Counted from the stretch's first letter, positions 53,323 through 63,416 are shown. The stretch is DNA of 64,000 nucleotides from Weizmannia acidilactici (GCF_008974225.1 NZ_BKZR01000009.1:1-64000); one strand, 5' to 3'. Notes: generated by a model not told the origin, from the letters alone. Numbers and translations: made by a program.

Positions 53323-53922
53323 TCAGCGCCTCGAGACAAACGGGTTGTCCTTTACCCAAAACCGGTACGGGTAATGTTTTGCCTCCCCTGTATTGTCAAT
53401 CCCGATTCTCGGGCCGGTCATAATCTGCTCAGGTTTGAACCCTTCCGCAATAAAAAGCGGCCGTTCGTAAAATACGCGCCCGTAATCTTTCATCGTAATG
53501 CCCAACGCTTTCGTTAATTTTCCCGGCCCGTTCGTCAGCTGCTTCACTTCCTTGACTTTTCTGCGTGCAAACATAAGGCCGGTGCCAATGTACGGTTCTA
53601 TGGCGCGGATCAAAATCGCTTCAGGTATGTCTTCCAGTCCGCTGACAACGTTAACAAGGCAGTGGGTATGCATTTGATATGTATAAACATACCCGGGGCT
53701 TTGGAACATTACTTCCGTTCTTTTCGTCCGCCGGTTGCCGTAACTGTGCGCGGCCCTGTCCCAAGCCCCCATATACGCTTCCGTTTCCACAATAAAACCG
53801 GCCGCCACCCCTTCTTCCGTCTCCTTCACGAGCAGGCATCCGAGCAACGTGCGGGCCAGTTCCAATGTATTTTTTTCAAAAAACGGCGCTGCCACCGGCT
53901 GAAGCAGCGGTCGTTCACTCAC
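53323..53922 (-). CDS. 3-methyladenine DNA glycosylase (AAG/MPG family)
   Basis: This base-excision enzyme of about 199 residues removes alkylated purines. It carries the AAG family blocks ARTLLGCLLV, GFIVETEAYMG with the catalytic Glu, DRAAHSYGNRRTKRTEVMF, and YVYTYQMHTHCLVNVV. The start is GTG 53922 after AAAGGAGGAATT. The frame goes on to 53985, inside the upstream gene, without support. It lies between an unknown small gene and a repeat element. Confidence 0.9.
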   Translation of the reverse strand: MSERPLLQPVAAPFFEKNTLELARTLLGCLLVKETEEGVAAGFIVETEAYMGAWDRAAHSYGNRRTKRTEVMFQSPGYVYTYQMHTHCLVNVVSGLEDIPEAILIRAIEPYIGTGLMFARRKVKEVKQLTNGPGKLTKALGITMKDYGRVFYERPLFIAEGFKPEQIMTGPRIGIDNTGEAKHYPYRFWVKDNPFVSRR

Positions 53923-53944
53923 GTCAATTCCTCCTTTCACGCAT

Positions 53945-54274
53945 TTATAGGGTTTTATACAATTTTTTGCTGTCGGAACGTTCAAGCCGCTGCAGCACAG
54001 CGGTTAAAATATATTTAACATAAGAAAGCGCATTAGATCCGCGCCTGCGGATGATATTGAGCTGGGTAATAAATTCAAGAATACTTTCCCAGCTCATGTA
54101 GCGGACCAACAAATCGATTACCTGATCTTTCGTCAATTCCTGATGCTTGTGTTCGCTGATCTGAATATCAATCGTTTCAAATGATTGCATGAGAGAGTGG
54201 AGAATTTCCCTGACTTGATTCTCACTCAACGGGATCTTTTTAAAATCATCATTTGGTATCTTGATCAAAGCCAA
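53945..54274 (-). CDS. Uncharacterised 109-residue helical protein
   Basis: I do not recognise a family. The protein is acidic at the N-terminus and predicted mostly helical (QVREILHSLMQSFETI, LTKDQVIDLLVRYMSWE, YVKYILTAVLQRLERSD). The likely start is TTG 54274 with an AAAGGA site eight bases before. It ends 23 bases before the glycosylase start, so the two are probably co-transcribed. Confidence 0.6.
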   Translation of the reverse strand: MALIKIPNDDFKKIPLSENQVREILHSLMQSFETIDIQISEHKHQELTKDQVIDLLVRYMSWESILEFITQLNIIRRRGSNALSYVKYILTAVLQRLERSDSKKLYKTL

Positions 54275-54549
54275 TCACAAATCCTTTCTACAAAATATGT
54301 GCAAAATGCCGGAAGCAGATGAAAATCATGGATTTACTGCAATCCGGCTCCCCCTCCCCCCCTATGCAAAATGGTTTGAAGCGATTTCCCTTTTTTGATT
54401 TGCTTGGCGGCCATTGCCGGATTTTTCACAATCTGCCCATTTTCTATTATAACTGCAAAGATACTTTCCATTTATATAGAATCATCGCATTCAAACGAAA
54501 CAATACTTTCCGACTAGTTTTTAACAAAAAATTGTGAATGTTTGAAGCT
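54275..54549. other. Non-coding spacer
   Basis: No gene is supported. A TATAAT-like hexamer (ATTATA near 54449 read on the minus strand) may belong to the promoter of the 109-residue protein. Confidence 0.35.
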
Positions 54550-54580
54550 AAAAAAAAGCGGGCTTCCATTTCTGCCCGCC
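54550..54580 (-). terminator. Terminator after the Lon-like protease gene
   Basis: GCGGGC pairs with GCCCGC on the minus strand and is followed by eight T residues. Confidence 0.85.
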
Positions 54581-54593
54581 TGCATGTTTCCAA

Positions 54594-57014
54594 TTATTGA
54601 TTTGCTTCTTTCACGGATTCATACATTTTATGAAACCGTTCTTCCACTTTCGCGAAAATGGTCCCTTCCGGAAAACGGCCCCCGGCATTCCGTTCCGCAC
54701 CCGCGCTTTCCCCTGTTAAAATTTCAATGCCTTCCGAAATATGGCGGACGGCCCAGACATGGAATTTGCCGACTTTCACCGCCTCCACCACTTCATCGTT
54801 GAGCATCAGGTTGGCAATATTTTGCTGCGGGATGATGACCCCCTGGCGCCCCGTCAAGCCGCGTTCCTTGCAAATCGCAAAAAATCCTTCTATTTTTTCA
54901 TTCACGCCGCCAATCGGCTGGATCTCGCCCCATTGGTTGACCGAACCCGTCACGGCAATACCCTGTTGAATCGGCACCCCGGCAAGAGAAGAAAGCAATA
55001 CATACAGTTCCGTGCTCGAGGCGCTGTCACCGTCAATGAGCGAGTATGTTTGTTCAAAGGTGATGCTTGCCGAAAGCGGGATCGGATGGTTTTTCGCAAA
55101 CACGCCGGATAGAAAGCCGGTTAAAATCAAAAGCCCTTTATTGTGGATTTGACCGCTCAATGACGTTTCGCGTTCGATGTTCATGATGCCGCTTTTTCCG
55201 ACAAATGTCCGGGCCGTAATCTTCGTCGGAATGCCGAACGTCGCATCCCTTGTGCCCATCACGGCAAGCCCGTTGATCTGACCGATGCGTTCACCGTCCG
55301 TATCCACCATGATCGTGCCGTTTGCAATCATTTCGCGGTACTGCTCGGATATATGGTTCGCACGGTTCGACTGTTCCTCCAAAGCTTTGCGGATATGGCC
55401 CTCATCCACAAACGGGGCCCCTTCTTTTTTCGCCCAGTAGCTTGATTCGACCAATATTTTTGTGATGTCCTGGAAGCGTGCCGTCAATTTTTCCTGTTCT
55501 TCCGCAAGCCGGGAGCTGTGGTCAATGACTTTTGCGACCGCGCGCCGGTGGAACGGGAGCAGCCCTTTTCTTTCGGCGTAGTTTTTAATAAAGTGAGCCA
55601 TTTTGATCCGGTTCTCTTCATTCCGCTTCATGACGGTGTCAAATTCGACTTTTACTTTAAAAAGCTTATGGAAATCTTCGTCCACGCTCGACAAAAGATC
55701 GTACAAATAATAGGAACCGATGATGATCACTTTAATTTTCAGCGGAATCGGCTCCGGCTTCAGGCCGCTTGCCGGAAATACGCCCCGTTCCGCAAACGGG
55801 TCCTCGATCTGGATTTGCCCCGTCTGCAGCGCGCGTTTCAACAGCGTCCACGCATACGGCTGCTGGAGCAGTTCCGCTGCCTGTAAAATTAAATACCCGC
55901 CATTGGCCAGATGCATGGCGCCTGGTTTAACAAACGTGAAGTCGGTTGTCCAGCTGCCGAAAGCGCCGCGGTATTCAATTTTCCCGAACAGATTTTGGTA
56001 CGTCGGGTTCGTTTCGTAAATGACAGGAGCGCCCGACCGATTTTTATGGCTGACAAGCAAATTGACGGCGTAGCGGTGCAGCTGCTGTTCTTTGCTACCG
56101 GCCAGCGCCTGAGCGACAATGTTTTCCTCTTCCTGGTCCGTTAAGAAAAGGGAAAAATGCTCGACTACATCATGGTAATATTCTTCCAAATAGTTGAGCA
56201 CTTTCGGAATATCGTGATAAGCTTCTTTCAATGGCTGGAAAAGGCCTTCAATTGCAAACGCAGCCGTCTGTTTATTAAAACGGTCCAAATTTTTCCGGAG
56301 CTGTTCTTCAATTTTCCGGATTTGGTAAAGGGTTTCGTTGATTTTTTCTCCGAGCTGTTTTTCCCGCTCTTTCAACTTTTCTTTATTTGCATCCGACAGC
56401 TGTTCGTATTCCTGTTTTTCCATCGGCCGGCCGAAAAAGAGCGGGAAACTTTGAATGCCTGCGGGCGTGCGCTCCAATTTAAAATTCAAATCAGCCGCAA
56501 ACGCCTCCGTCTCTTTCCAAAGCGCTTCGACCTGGTTTTGAGACTCATCAATGATGCTGCGCTTTTTCTTTTCCGTTTCTTCATTGGAAAATGTCGCGCG
56601 GATTTCCCTTTCAATGTCAATGAGAAGGTTTTCCATTCTGCGCTGGAATTGGATGCCGCTTCCTGCCGGCAAATTAATGACAAGCGGGCGGTCCGGGTTT
56701 TCAAAATTGTTCACATAGCACCAGTCATCCGGCACCGGCCGCTCTTTCGCCAGTTTCTTGACGCTGTGCTGTGTGTACGTCATTCTCCCTGTTCCGGACG
56801 GGCCGACAACAAATAAATTGTAGCCGGACTGTTCCACAGACAACCCGAAATCCATTGCCTGCTCCGCCCGCTGCTGCCCGATCATTTCATTCGGCAGCGT
56901 TTCCAAATCTGCTGTCGTTTCAAAGGGAAACTGCTCTGGGCTACATTCCGAACGCAATTTTGAGACAGGCACCCGGTGAATAGATAAGACGGTTTCATAT
57001 TCTTCCTGATTCAT
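54594..57014 (-). CDS. Lon-like (S16) ATP-dependent protease, AAA_32 type
   Basis: This protease of about 806 residues belongs to the LonB/YcbZ-like group. An N-terminal NTP-binding region (FVVGPSGTGRMTYT, near 70-80) is followed by a large helical middle. The C-terminal S16 protease domain has catalytic Ser664 in DGDSASSTE and Lys707 in GVNEKIEGFF. The GMIMNIERETSLSGQIHNKG-type block precedes it. The P-loop lysine is arginine (GxxGTGR), as in parts of this group. ATG 57014 has a GGGAGGG site. Substrates are unknown. It is transcribed alone. Confidence 0.85.
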   Translation of the reverse strand: MNQEEYETVLSIHRVPVSKLRSECSPEQFPFETTADLETLPNEMIGQQRAEQAMDFGLSVEQSGYNLFVVGPSGTGRMTYTQHSVKKLAKERPVPDDWCYVNNFENPDRPLVINLPAGSGIQFQRRMENLLIDIEREIRATFSNEETEKKKRSIIDESQNQVEALWKETEAFAADLNFKLERTPAGIQSFPLFFGRPMEKQEYEQLSDANKEKLKEREKQLGEKINETLYQIRKIEEQLRKNLDRFNKQTAAFAIEGLFQPLKEAYHDIPKVLNYLEEYYHDVVEHFSLFLTDQEEENIVAQALAGSKEQQLHRYAVNLLVSHKNRSGAPVIYETNPTYQNLFGKIEYRGAFGSWTTDFTFVKPGAMHLANGGYLILQAAELLQQPYAWTLLKRALQTGQIQIEDPFAERGVFPASGLKPEPIPLKIKVIIIGSYYLYDLLSSVDEDFHKLFKVKVEFDTVMKRNEENRIKMAHFIKNYAERKGLLPFHRRAVAKVIDHSSRLAEEQEKLTARFQDITKILVESSYWAKKEGAPFVDEGHIRKALEEQSNRANHISEQYREMIANGTIMVDTDGERIGQINGLAVMGTRDATFGIPTKITARTFVGKSGIMNIERETSLSGQIHNKGLLILTGFLSGVFAKNHPIPLSASITFEQTYSLIDGDSASSTELYVLLSSLAGVPIQQGIAVTGSVNQWGEIQPIGGVNEKIEGFFAICKERGLTGRQGVIIPQQNIANLMLNDEVVEAVKVGKFHVWAVRHISEGIEILTGESAGAERNAGGRFPEGTIFAKVEERFHKMYESVKEANQ

Positions 57015-57327
57015 ACCAATCCCTCCCATATGGGCCATGTCTGGCATACGGCATGCCCTTACATAAAACATTCGACATGTTCACCGGATTCCCTGCAAAG
57101 TTCGGGAAGAATGTTTAAGGGTGAGCAAAAAAGCAGGCATATTTACGGAAATGGCCGACTCCAGCCGATATGTTTTATGCCGATGCACGAAGGGAAATAT
57201 TTTAGAAAAAAGAAGTGGAAATGATGGCGGAAAAGCAGCTGAAAAAGGAAGAAGAAAAAATCAAAGGGAAACAAAGAAGCAGGCCGACGGGCGATGGATA
57301 GGGAGGAAGAAAACAGCAAATAAAAAA

Positions 57328-57360
57328 ACAGGGGGAGCATTGAACAGATGCTGCCCCTGT
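57328..57360 (-). terminator. Terminator after the frameshifted gene
   Basis: ACAGGGGCAGCAT pairs with ATGCTCCCCCTGT on the minus strand and is followed by seven T residues (57321-57327). The remainder of 57015-57320 holds no supported gene. Confidence 0.85.
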
Positions 57361-57943
57361 TTCGTTTAACGGCAACATGCCGTTGCCATGGAAACTTCAA
57401 GCGCATCGAGCAATTTTTCGGCTGAGGAAATCAGGCTTTAAAGCGCCCACTGCCTGCACCACTTCTTTTTCTTCAATCGCTGCTGACAAATCTTGCAGGA
57501 ACTCTTCCATTGAATCAGCAGTTTTGGCGACTTGCAGCCAGTTGAAAAGTTTCTCTTTATTTTGTTTAATTATTCCAACTGCCCGGACCATCCACCGCAT
57601 TTTTTCCATAAGCCCGGATAACATTTGCCATGCTTCTTCAGCTAAAGGGCCGGTTAAGACTTCCAGCACTTTCAACGCCGGGACAGCTCTCTTAAAATAG
57701 TTGAATAATGATAAAACTATTTCATGGGTGAATTCATTGTACGTCTTTAATACCATTTCAAGCTCTTGTATGTACTGTATATGTTTTTCCAAGTAACGCG
57801 AAAATTCATGGCTGATTTTTTCCCCATCCTCAATGAAGTGACTGAAAAAAGCATGATGGCCGTCTGCAGCATGGATTTTGCTGATGATCTCCGTCGCGCC
57901 CGGATTTTCCAATGATCGTCTCTTGGTTTATCGTTAACTTCAT
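57361..57943 (-). pseudogene. Frameshifted gene of unknown function
   Basis: A good ribosome site (GGAGGTATAAAG) precedes ATG 57943, which opens MKLTINQETIIGKSG. That frame soon stops. The coherent helical sequence (TEIISKIHAADGHHAFFSHF onward, about 165 residues) lies in another frame, so an indel near 57913 is likely. At the C-terminus the open frame ends ALKPDFLSRKIARCA. A shifted frame gives the more natural SAEKLLDALEVSMATACC. Two lesions suggest decay. I do not recognise the family. It may bind a small ligand or another protein, but there is no evidence. Confidence 0.55.
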
Positions 57944-57949
57944 CTTTAT

Positions 57950-58533
57950 ACCTCCAATGTCACCCCTATTTTATCTGATATTTGATACGTTTGAAAGATG
58001 AAATTTTTTAACATGCGGAGCCGCTGATTGGCAGCTCCGCAGGGATTTAGCATGAATCAACATTTAAAATTCGTAATTTCATTAAAAGGAAATTAGACAA
58101 ACATGCTAATGAATGAGCCAGACGAAATTTTCAAATTTGACTTCAAGCTGTACTTCTATCTTTTTACATCAATAAATAATGGCTTCATAGTAGTTTCTTG
58201 ATAAGTTTCCAGTACTCCAAACCTTCGAGATAATTAAGAAGGAAAAGTATCCAACGCTCCTTAACACTGAACTCTTTTAGCTAATCAGAATTTTATATTG
58301 TCTAATAACGGGTCCACAATACACAAGCACCAAATCATAAGATTAAAGTCAAGAGTTACCTCTTGCCATTAAAGATTTCCAACGAGTTAATAGCTAGTAC
58401 TTATTTGATAGAAATCCTATACACTAAATGTTTTAATAGAGTGACAGACATCGGTCAAATTGACATTACAGGCTAAATGATTTACAACATCGAGAAAAAA
58501 TTATACTCCCATAGACTAACACAGGTCGATTTT
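57950..58533. other. AT-rich gap with one hairpin
   Basis: No gene is seen in about 580 bases. A GCGGAGC/GCTCCGC inverted repeat at 58015-58040 is present without a strong T-run. The right part is clearly AT-rich, like the following two genes, and may be debris of the same acquired segment. Confidence 0.4.
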
Positions 58534-59979
58534 TCAAAGGCTTAACGCTTGTACTAAAATTTTCCCAAGCTTGATTGCGCCTAAATCGTTGAGGTGATCA
58601 TAATCATAAAATTCATCATTTTTAAAATAAGTAGAATTAAATAAATCTATCAATTTGAAACGATACTTTTCTTGGAGTGGCTCCATACAAGCGTAAAAAT
58701 CGGAAATCAAGCCCGGATTAATGCTATTTCGATAATATTCTGTTACAGGAGGAACGTATAGAATAATTTCCACCCCACGGTTATTCATCTCCTCTAAGAA
58801 ATCCGCAAACAATTTTTGATTTTCCTGAACTGTAGAAGCATATTTAAAAAACTTATTATGGCTTGCTGCACGCTTTTGGGCTCGCTCACGGTTTGTTATA
58901 TCATCATGTTTAAGAATTTCACTGTCCATACGTGGATAAGAAAAGTAATGTGAATCTTCAAATCTTTTTTTTGCGTTTTCGACATATTGATTCGCCAATA
59001 CTTCAAATGAAAAAAGATGTTTTTTTAGTGGAGTAACTGACTTTAAGAAAATTTGTGTATCATCGTCCGGATTTCCTGGAAAATTGTGCTTATCCTTAAA
59101 TACAGGGTAATTCACTTCAGTTATACGTTTGTATTGATAAATAGAAGTTGAAAGAGATAAATCGTAGCCCCAGAAGTAATAGGCGAAAGAAATAATACAG
59201 TGAGTAATGTTCGGATTGTAGGCAAGCGCAGTACGGATTGTTTTTAGGGTATAATATAGATCTTGTGCATCTATTGCTACATTACGCGCAGGTAATGGCA
59301 TTTGCTCCTCGAACAACCCACACATCGTATAGGAGGAACCCGCGAGCAAAATTCTAATATCCGATCGTCTTTTCAAACTTTCCAACTTTGCTTCAAGGTA
59401 AAGTCGATCGTGTGTGTAATAATCAAGATTTTTCAAATCAGCAATCATAGCACCTACTGAATCCACAATTTCTTCTACCTGAAAGCAAAAATTCGCATGT
59501 GCCAATTCCTTTTTTTGCAGTCTTCCAGAATAAACTAATACAGAAAAGTCCGGAGAATTTTCCTGAAACTGAGGAATGGATTCTGGCATTTTTGAGTACA
59601 AGGGCAATTCCGTTACAGATTGTACATACCTGATATTAACCGGAAGATCTCGCGCTGTGCAGTTATACAAATAGATGTGAAATCGTGTATTCTTAAACAG
59701 GGAAGACTCGAATTGTTCAAGAAGAGATAGTAATTTAAGCCTGCTCGTGGGGCTTACAGGTACACTTTTGAAAGCAGAAAGTAATTGGGTCACATGCTCA
59801 AATAAAGAAAGAAAAACCTTATTACTATGATACAATGGATGTAATTTGATGCAGATTTTAGCGACAACAGGCAAAATTTTTATGAATTCAGAGTCTTCCA
59901 TCATATTGCGGGATAACATATTGCACAATTTATCAATCGTTATGATTACCGAAGTAGTCTCTTTTTTGGTGATATCCAT
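58534..59979 (-). CDS. SGNH/GDSL-like hydrolase domain protein, uncharacterised
   Basis: This protein of about 481 residues has an unassigned N-terminal half and a C-terminal SGNH-like domain. RILLAGSSYTMCGLF (near residue 215) has the place of the GDS motif. The end DEFYDYDHLNDLGAIKLG supplies the D-x-x-H pair. Such domains remove or transfer acyl groups on sugars or lipids. ATG 59979 follows AAGAGGG. It lies beside a giant glycosyltransferase and near flagellin, and shares their AT-rich composition. A role in trimming or acetylating a surface glycan is inference. Confidence 0.6.
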   Translation of the reverse strand: MDITKKETTSVIITIDKLCNMLSRNMMEDSEFIKILPVVAKICIKLHPLYHSNKVFLSLFEHVTQLLSAFKSVPVSPTSRLKLLSLLEQFESSLFKNTRFHIYLYNCTARDLPVNIRYVQSVTELPLYSKMPESIPQFQENSPDFSVLVYSGRLQKKELAHANFCFQVEEIVDSVGAMIADLKNLDYYTHDRLYLEAKLESLKRRSDIRILLAGSSYTMCGLFEEQMPLPARNVAIDAQDLYYTLKTIRTALAYNPNITHCIISFAYYFWGYDLSLSTSIYQYKRITEVNYPVFKDKHNFPGNPDDDTQIFLKSVTPLKKHLFSFEVLANQYVENAKKRFEDSHYFSYPRMDSEILKHDDITNRERAQKRAASHNKFFKYASTVQENQKLFADFLEEMNNRGVEIILYVPPVTEYYRNSINPGLISDFYACMEPLQEKYRFKLIDLFNSTYFKNDEFYDYDHLNDLGAIKLGKILVQALSL

Positions 59980-60039
59980 TTTTTGACCCTCTTCTACATT
60001 TGTTAATAAGGGAAAACGTCTAATTTTCCCTCTTCCCAA

Positions 60040-60326
60040 TTCCTACATATTCTATGACAAATGAATGATTTATAAGTTAGCAAGCTCGGTAAATTCTTTA
60101 AAATGAATTTGAGATTATACAAATATCATTCACTTAATTTTCTTGAATTTAACATATCTATTAAGTTCCGACATTGTATATTGGGTATAAATATGTTCAC
60201 AGCTATTATTTTTCACAATTAATCTCGTTATTTTAATTTGGAGTACTAAAAAACGGGGCCAAAATGTTTAAATATTAATTAAACACTTTGAACTCCCAAT
60301 TAGTATAACTCCATAAAAAGCTAATT
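60040..60326. other. AT-rich intergenic spacer
   Basis: About 290 bases with no gene, and no terminator I can assign. It probably holds the promoter of the SGNH-like gene, but no convincing hexamer pair was found. Confidence 0.35.
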
Positions 60327-63300
60327 TTAAAACCCAAAAATTTGCTTTCGGAGACTGTATAAGAATGGATTTTCTTTAGCTGTTGACTTTTCGCCGTTTA
60401 TAAGGGAAATGATTTCATCTGCAGCCCTACTACCAGAATTTCCATCTCTAAACTGATCTAAATTATACAAGACATCAAATAACTCACTCTTTTGCTTTAT
60501 AAATAAATTATTATCTTTTAGATACAGTCTAAGATCATCCCCTTTTTCCAAATTTATAATTTTTTCTCTAATTCTTACTTCATTGCTCCCATCCTTACGT
60601 AATACTTGCGAGGTTGGATTTAATAACAATATATTTTGTTCTGCCAAGATAGCATCAAATATGATCCCACTATTATCTGAAATTACAAAATCAGATATAG
60701 CAAAAAGCGAAAATAGATCGCTTTGATCACTAGTTACATTATTAAAATTGTGCAGGATCTTCTCTCGGCGGTATTGTTCACTCTCTCTAAATGCAGTGCC
60801 ATGATGCATTTTAATAATGATATTATAATCTTTCTCTAATTCCTTAATATCATCAATCCAGTCGTCAATTGAACTTAAATGGCCGTACGTTGGAGCGTAT
60901 AAAATGGTTTTCTTATTTTCGTCAATTAGAAACTTTTCTTTTATTTCCTCAAGATTATCAAATTTATTTTTAAACCATTTATCAAATTTGGGATTACCAA
61001 CAATTACACAGTTGTTATAGATATTTAATCTATTGTAATCATAACGACCATAACAAAGAATTTTATCGTAGAAAACATTCCACCAAGCAAAGTTCCAAGT
61101 ATCTTTAGCTAATCCATACATCACTCGTACTTGCTTATATGCTATCTCGTTTAACCAATTAGAATAATAACAACTTACCATGCAATCATATTTAAAGTGA
61201 TTCTTCATTATCATGGAAACAGTATAAGCATCAATATCATTTCGATCTAGATTCTGAAGAAATTCCATTAAGTCATCATACATATAACTTGTTTCGGAAT
61301 GTTCTTGAAAATAATCATTTATCACAAGATGACAGTTAATACCTTTATTTAATAATTCATTAATAATAGATTCATAGACATAGTAATGAAAAGTAGTTTC
61401 TAGAAAAAAGCCCACAGTTCTAACCGGACTTCCATTCGATTGTAATTCTATACTGTCACTTTTGATTAAGCTGTATAAATAAGCTAGTTCTTGACTTCCT
61501 GTATAATAAGAAAAAGCAATATTTGTAATCTGATCTATATCCCAATCACGGACACTTTCAAATTCCAAATGTAATAATAAAGCATACTTAAACAATCTAT
61601 AATCAATTTTTTCATAACTAATAGCAGTAATAATTTTTTCTTTCGCTTGAAGCCCTTCGCCTTCTTCAAAATAATATTCTACTAAATTTACAAACGTATC
61701 GATATCATAAAAAACAGGATCTACATTATTATAAATTTGTATTGCTTCTTTTTTGTAATGATATTGGTACATTAAATGTGCTATTGGCAATAGTATTTCT
61801 TGCTCGGTACCTATCTTCTCAGCCAGTTTTCCAAAAAGACTAAGTTGATTAAATTGTAATGTTCTTTCCACTAGTATAAGAATATCTTTCGAACAATTGT
61901 AGGATGTATTATTATTAGTGAAAAGATACTCCATTAATTGTTTGATGTTTTCTTCTTTTACTAAATTGAATATTAATCTGATAATACTGATATCTTTAAG
62001 TTCAAAGCAGAATAAAATCAAATCATAAATATCAATACAACCATTTTTTATAATCTCATTTAATTGCTCTAAGGTACGTGTTTCAATAAACTTTTTAAGT
62101 GCAGCTGTATTGCCTTTGCTTAGTTCTAACTTGATATTGAAACCTTCCTTAATTAAGCCATTATCCACTTGTTCTGCATAATGGCGGGCTATATCAAATT
62201 GTGAAAGCGAGATAAACAGGCGGATAAACTTAAACAAATCATAATTATTATTTATTAGATTATTATGATTAATAAAAGAAACTATTTCGCGTTCTTCCTC
62301 TCTCTCCGTTAAAATTTGCATTAAACCAATAAGAGATCGGTTGCAGTACTTATTAAGTGTTAATGCCTTTGTAAAATGGTAAACAGATTTTTCATAATTT
62401 TTCTCTTTTTGATAAATGATACCGAGAGCTCTGTGCGGAAAATATTCAAGATAATCCACGCTTGAAATAATGTTTTGGTAATCTTCCTGTTTATCAATCA
62501 ATTCTTCAAATTCTGTAATTGCATCTTGGTAACGATGTTGATCTAAATAAATAATTCCTTTTAAACATTTAAAATCAGGAGATTCGCTGTATATTTGTTC
62601 TGCATCGCTAATTACATTCAACGCATCCTTGTAACGCTGCAGAGTAATGAGACAATTTATGATTTGAACCACACAAAACGATACCCAGCTGTAACGAAGG
62701 TCCGGTTTGTTTTGATAGGCTTTCAGATACGCCTCTAAAGCTTTTTCAGTATCTCCCTGCGATTGATATTCATTTCCTAAATTAAAATAATCAAAAGCAT
62801 TACTCTCTGAAAAACTCATTTCTTTTTCAAGTAAAAATTGATTTCTCTTATTTTTATTTTTTTCTTTTACTACACTTGCTAAGTATCCTGAATGGTAAAG
62901 AATTAAGCTTGAAGAACCTACTTTAAGCTCACCTTCACTTTTCCTCAATTGTTCATGTATGGTCCTTGAAAAGGTAATTGCAGGATTATTTTTGTAAATT
63001 CTTAAGCCGTGGTGCTGAATAATCCTTTCTCCATGCATACCTGAAAAGTTGTATATTTTTACTTCAAAAGCATCATATTGATTCTTTAATTCATCAATTG
63101 CAGCTTGTAAATTGTTTGGATCAACATATTCATCTGCATCCATGACCAATATCCATTGTCCAGACGCCTTAGACTGGGCAAAATTCCGGGCATCTGCAAA
63201 ACTATCGGTCCACTCAAAATCATAAACATGATCAACGTATTGCAATGCGATTTCTTTCGTTTTGTCTGTGGAGCCAGTATCGACAATCACAATCTCATCT

Positions 63301-63386
63301 ACAACACCCTTGACTGAATCTAAGCATCGCTTTAATACTTTTTCCTCATTTTTTACAATCATACATAAAGAAATGAATGGTGCCAT
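60327..63386 (-). CDS. GT2 glycosyltransferase - TPR - CDP-glycerol transferase-like fusion
   Basis: This protein of about 1,019 residues has three parts. Residues 1-190 are a family 2 glycosyltransferase (SLCMIVKNEE, VDTGSTDKTKE, and the metal-binding DADEYVD at 83-89). Residues 195-420 carry TPR-like repeats (NLGNEYQSQGDTEKALEAY, and others), and helical repeats continue beyond. From about 653 a GT-B domain resembles TagB/TagF: ILYAPTYG, IIIKMHHG, and FVISDNSGIIFD correspond to ILYAPTFR, IIKLHP and LITDYSSIPF. I choose ATG 63386, eight bases after GAGGG. It sits just after hag. GT2-TPR proteins next to flagellin often glycosylate it. The added transferase domain is unusual. Confidence 0.8.
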   Translation of the reverse strand: MAPFISLCMIVKNEEKVLKRCLDSVKGVVDEIVIVDTGSTDKTKEIALQYVDHVYDFEWTDSFADARNFAQSKASGQWILVMDADEYVDPNNLQAAIDELKNQYDAFEVKIYNFSGMHGERIIQHHGLRIYKNNPAITFSRTIHEQLRKSEGELKVGSSSLILYHSGYLASVVKEKNKNKRNQFLLEKEMSFSESNAFDYFNLGNEYQSQGDTEKALEAYLKAYQNKPDLRYSWVSFCVVQIINCLITLQRYKDALNVISDAEQIYSESPDFKCLKGIIYLDQHRYQDAITEFEELIDKQEDYQNIISSVDYLEYFPHRALGIIYQKEKNYEKSVYHFTKALTLNKYCNRSLIGLMQILTEREEEREIVSFINHNNLINNNYDLFKFIRLFISLSQFDIARHYAEQVDNGLIKEGFNIKLELSKGNTAALKKFIETRTLEQLNEIIKNGCIDIYDLILFCFELKDISIIRLIFNLVKEENIKQLMEYLFTNNNTSYNCSKDILILVERTLQFNQLSLFGKLAEKIGTEQEILLPIAHLMYQYHYKKEAIQIYNNVDPVFYDIDTFVNLVEYYFEEGEGLQAKEKIITAISYEKIDYRLFKYALLLHLEFESVRDWDIDQITNIAFSYYTGSQELAYLYSLIKSDSIELQSNGSPVRTVGFFLETTFHYYVYESIINELLNKGINCHLVINDYFQEHSETSYMYDDLMEFLQNLDRNDIDAYTVSMIMKNHFKYDCMVSCYYSNWLNEIAYKQVRVMYGLAKDTWNFAWWNVFYDKILCYGRYDYNRLNIYNNCVIVGNPKFDKWFKNKFDNLEEIKEKFLIDENKKTILYAPTYGHLSSIDDWIDDIKELEKDYNIIIKMHHGTAFRESEQYRREKILHNFNNVTSDQSDLFSLFAISDFVISDNSGIIFDAILAEQNILLLNPTSQVLRKDGSNEVRIREKIINLEKGDDLRLYLKDNNLFIKQKSELFDVLYNLDQFRDGNSGSRAADEIISLINGEKSTAKENPFLYSLRKQIFGF

Positions 63387-63416
63387 GAATATATCCCTCA
63401 TTGTTGTTATTCTTGA

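Noticed and set aside
57121..57369. Possible small plus-strand genes before the Lon-like gene
   Set aside because: The Lys/Glu-rich peptide starting near 57222 has only a weak ribosome site and no recognisable family. The longer frame runs through the terminator hairpin.
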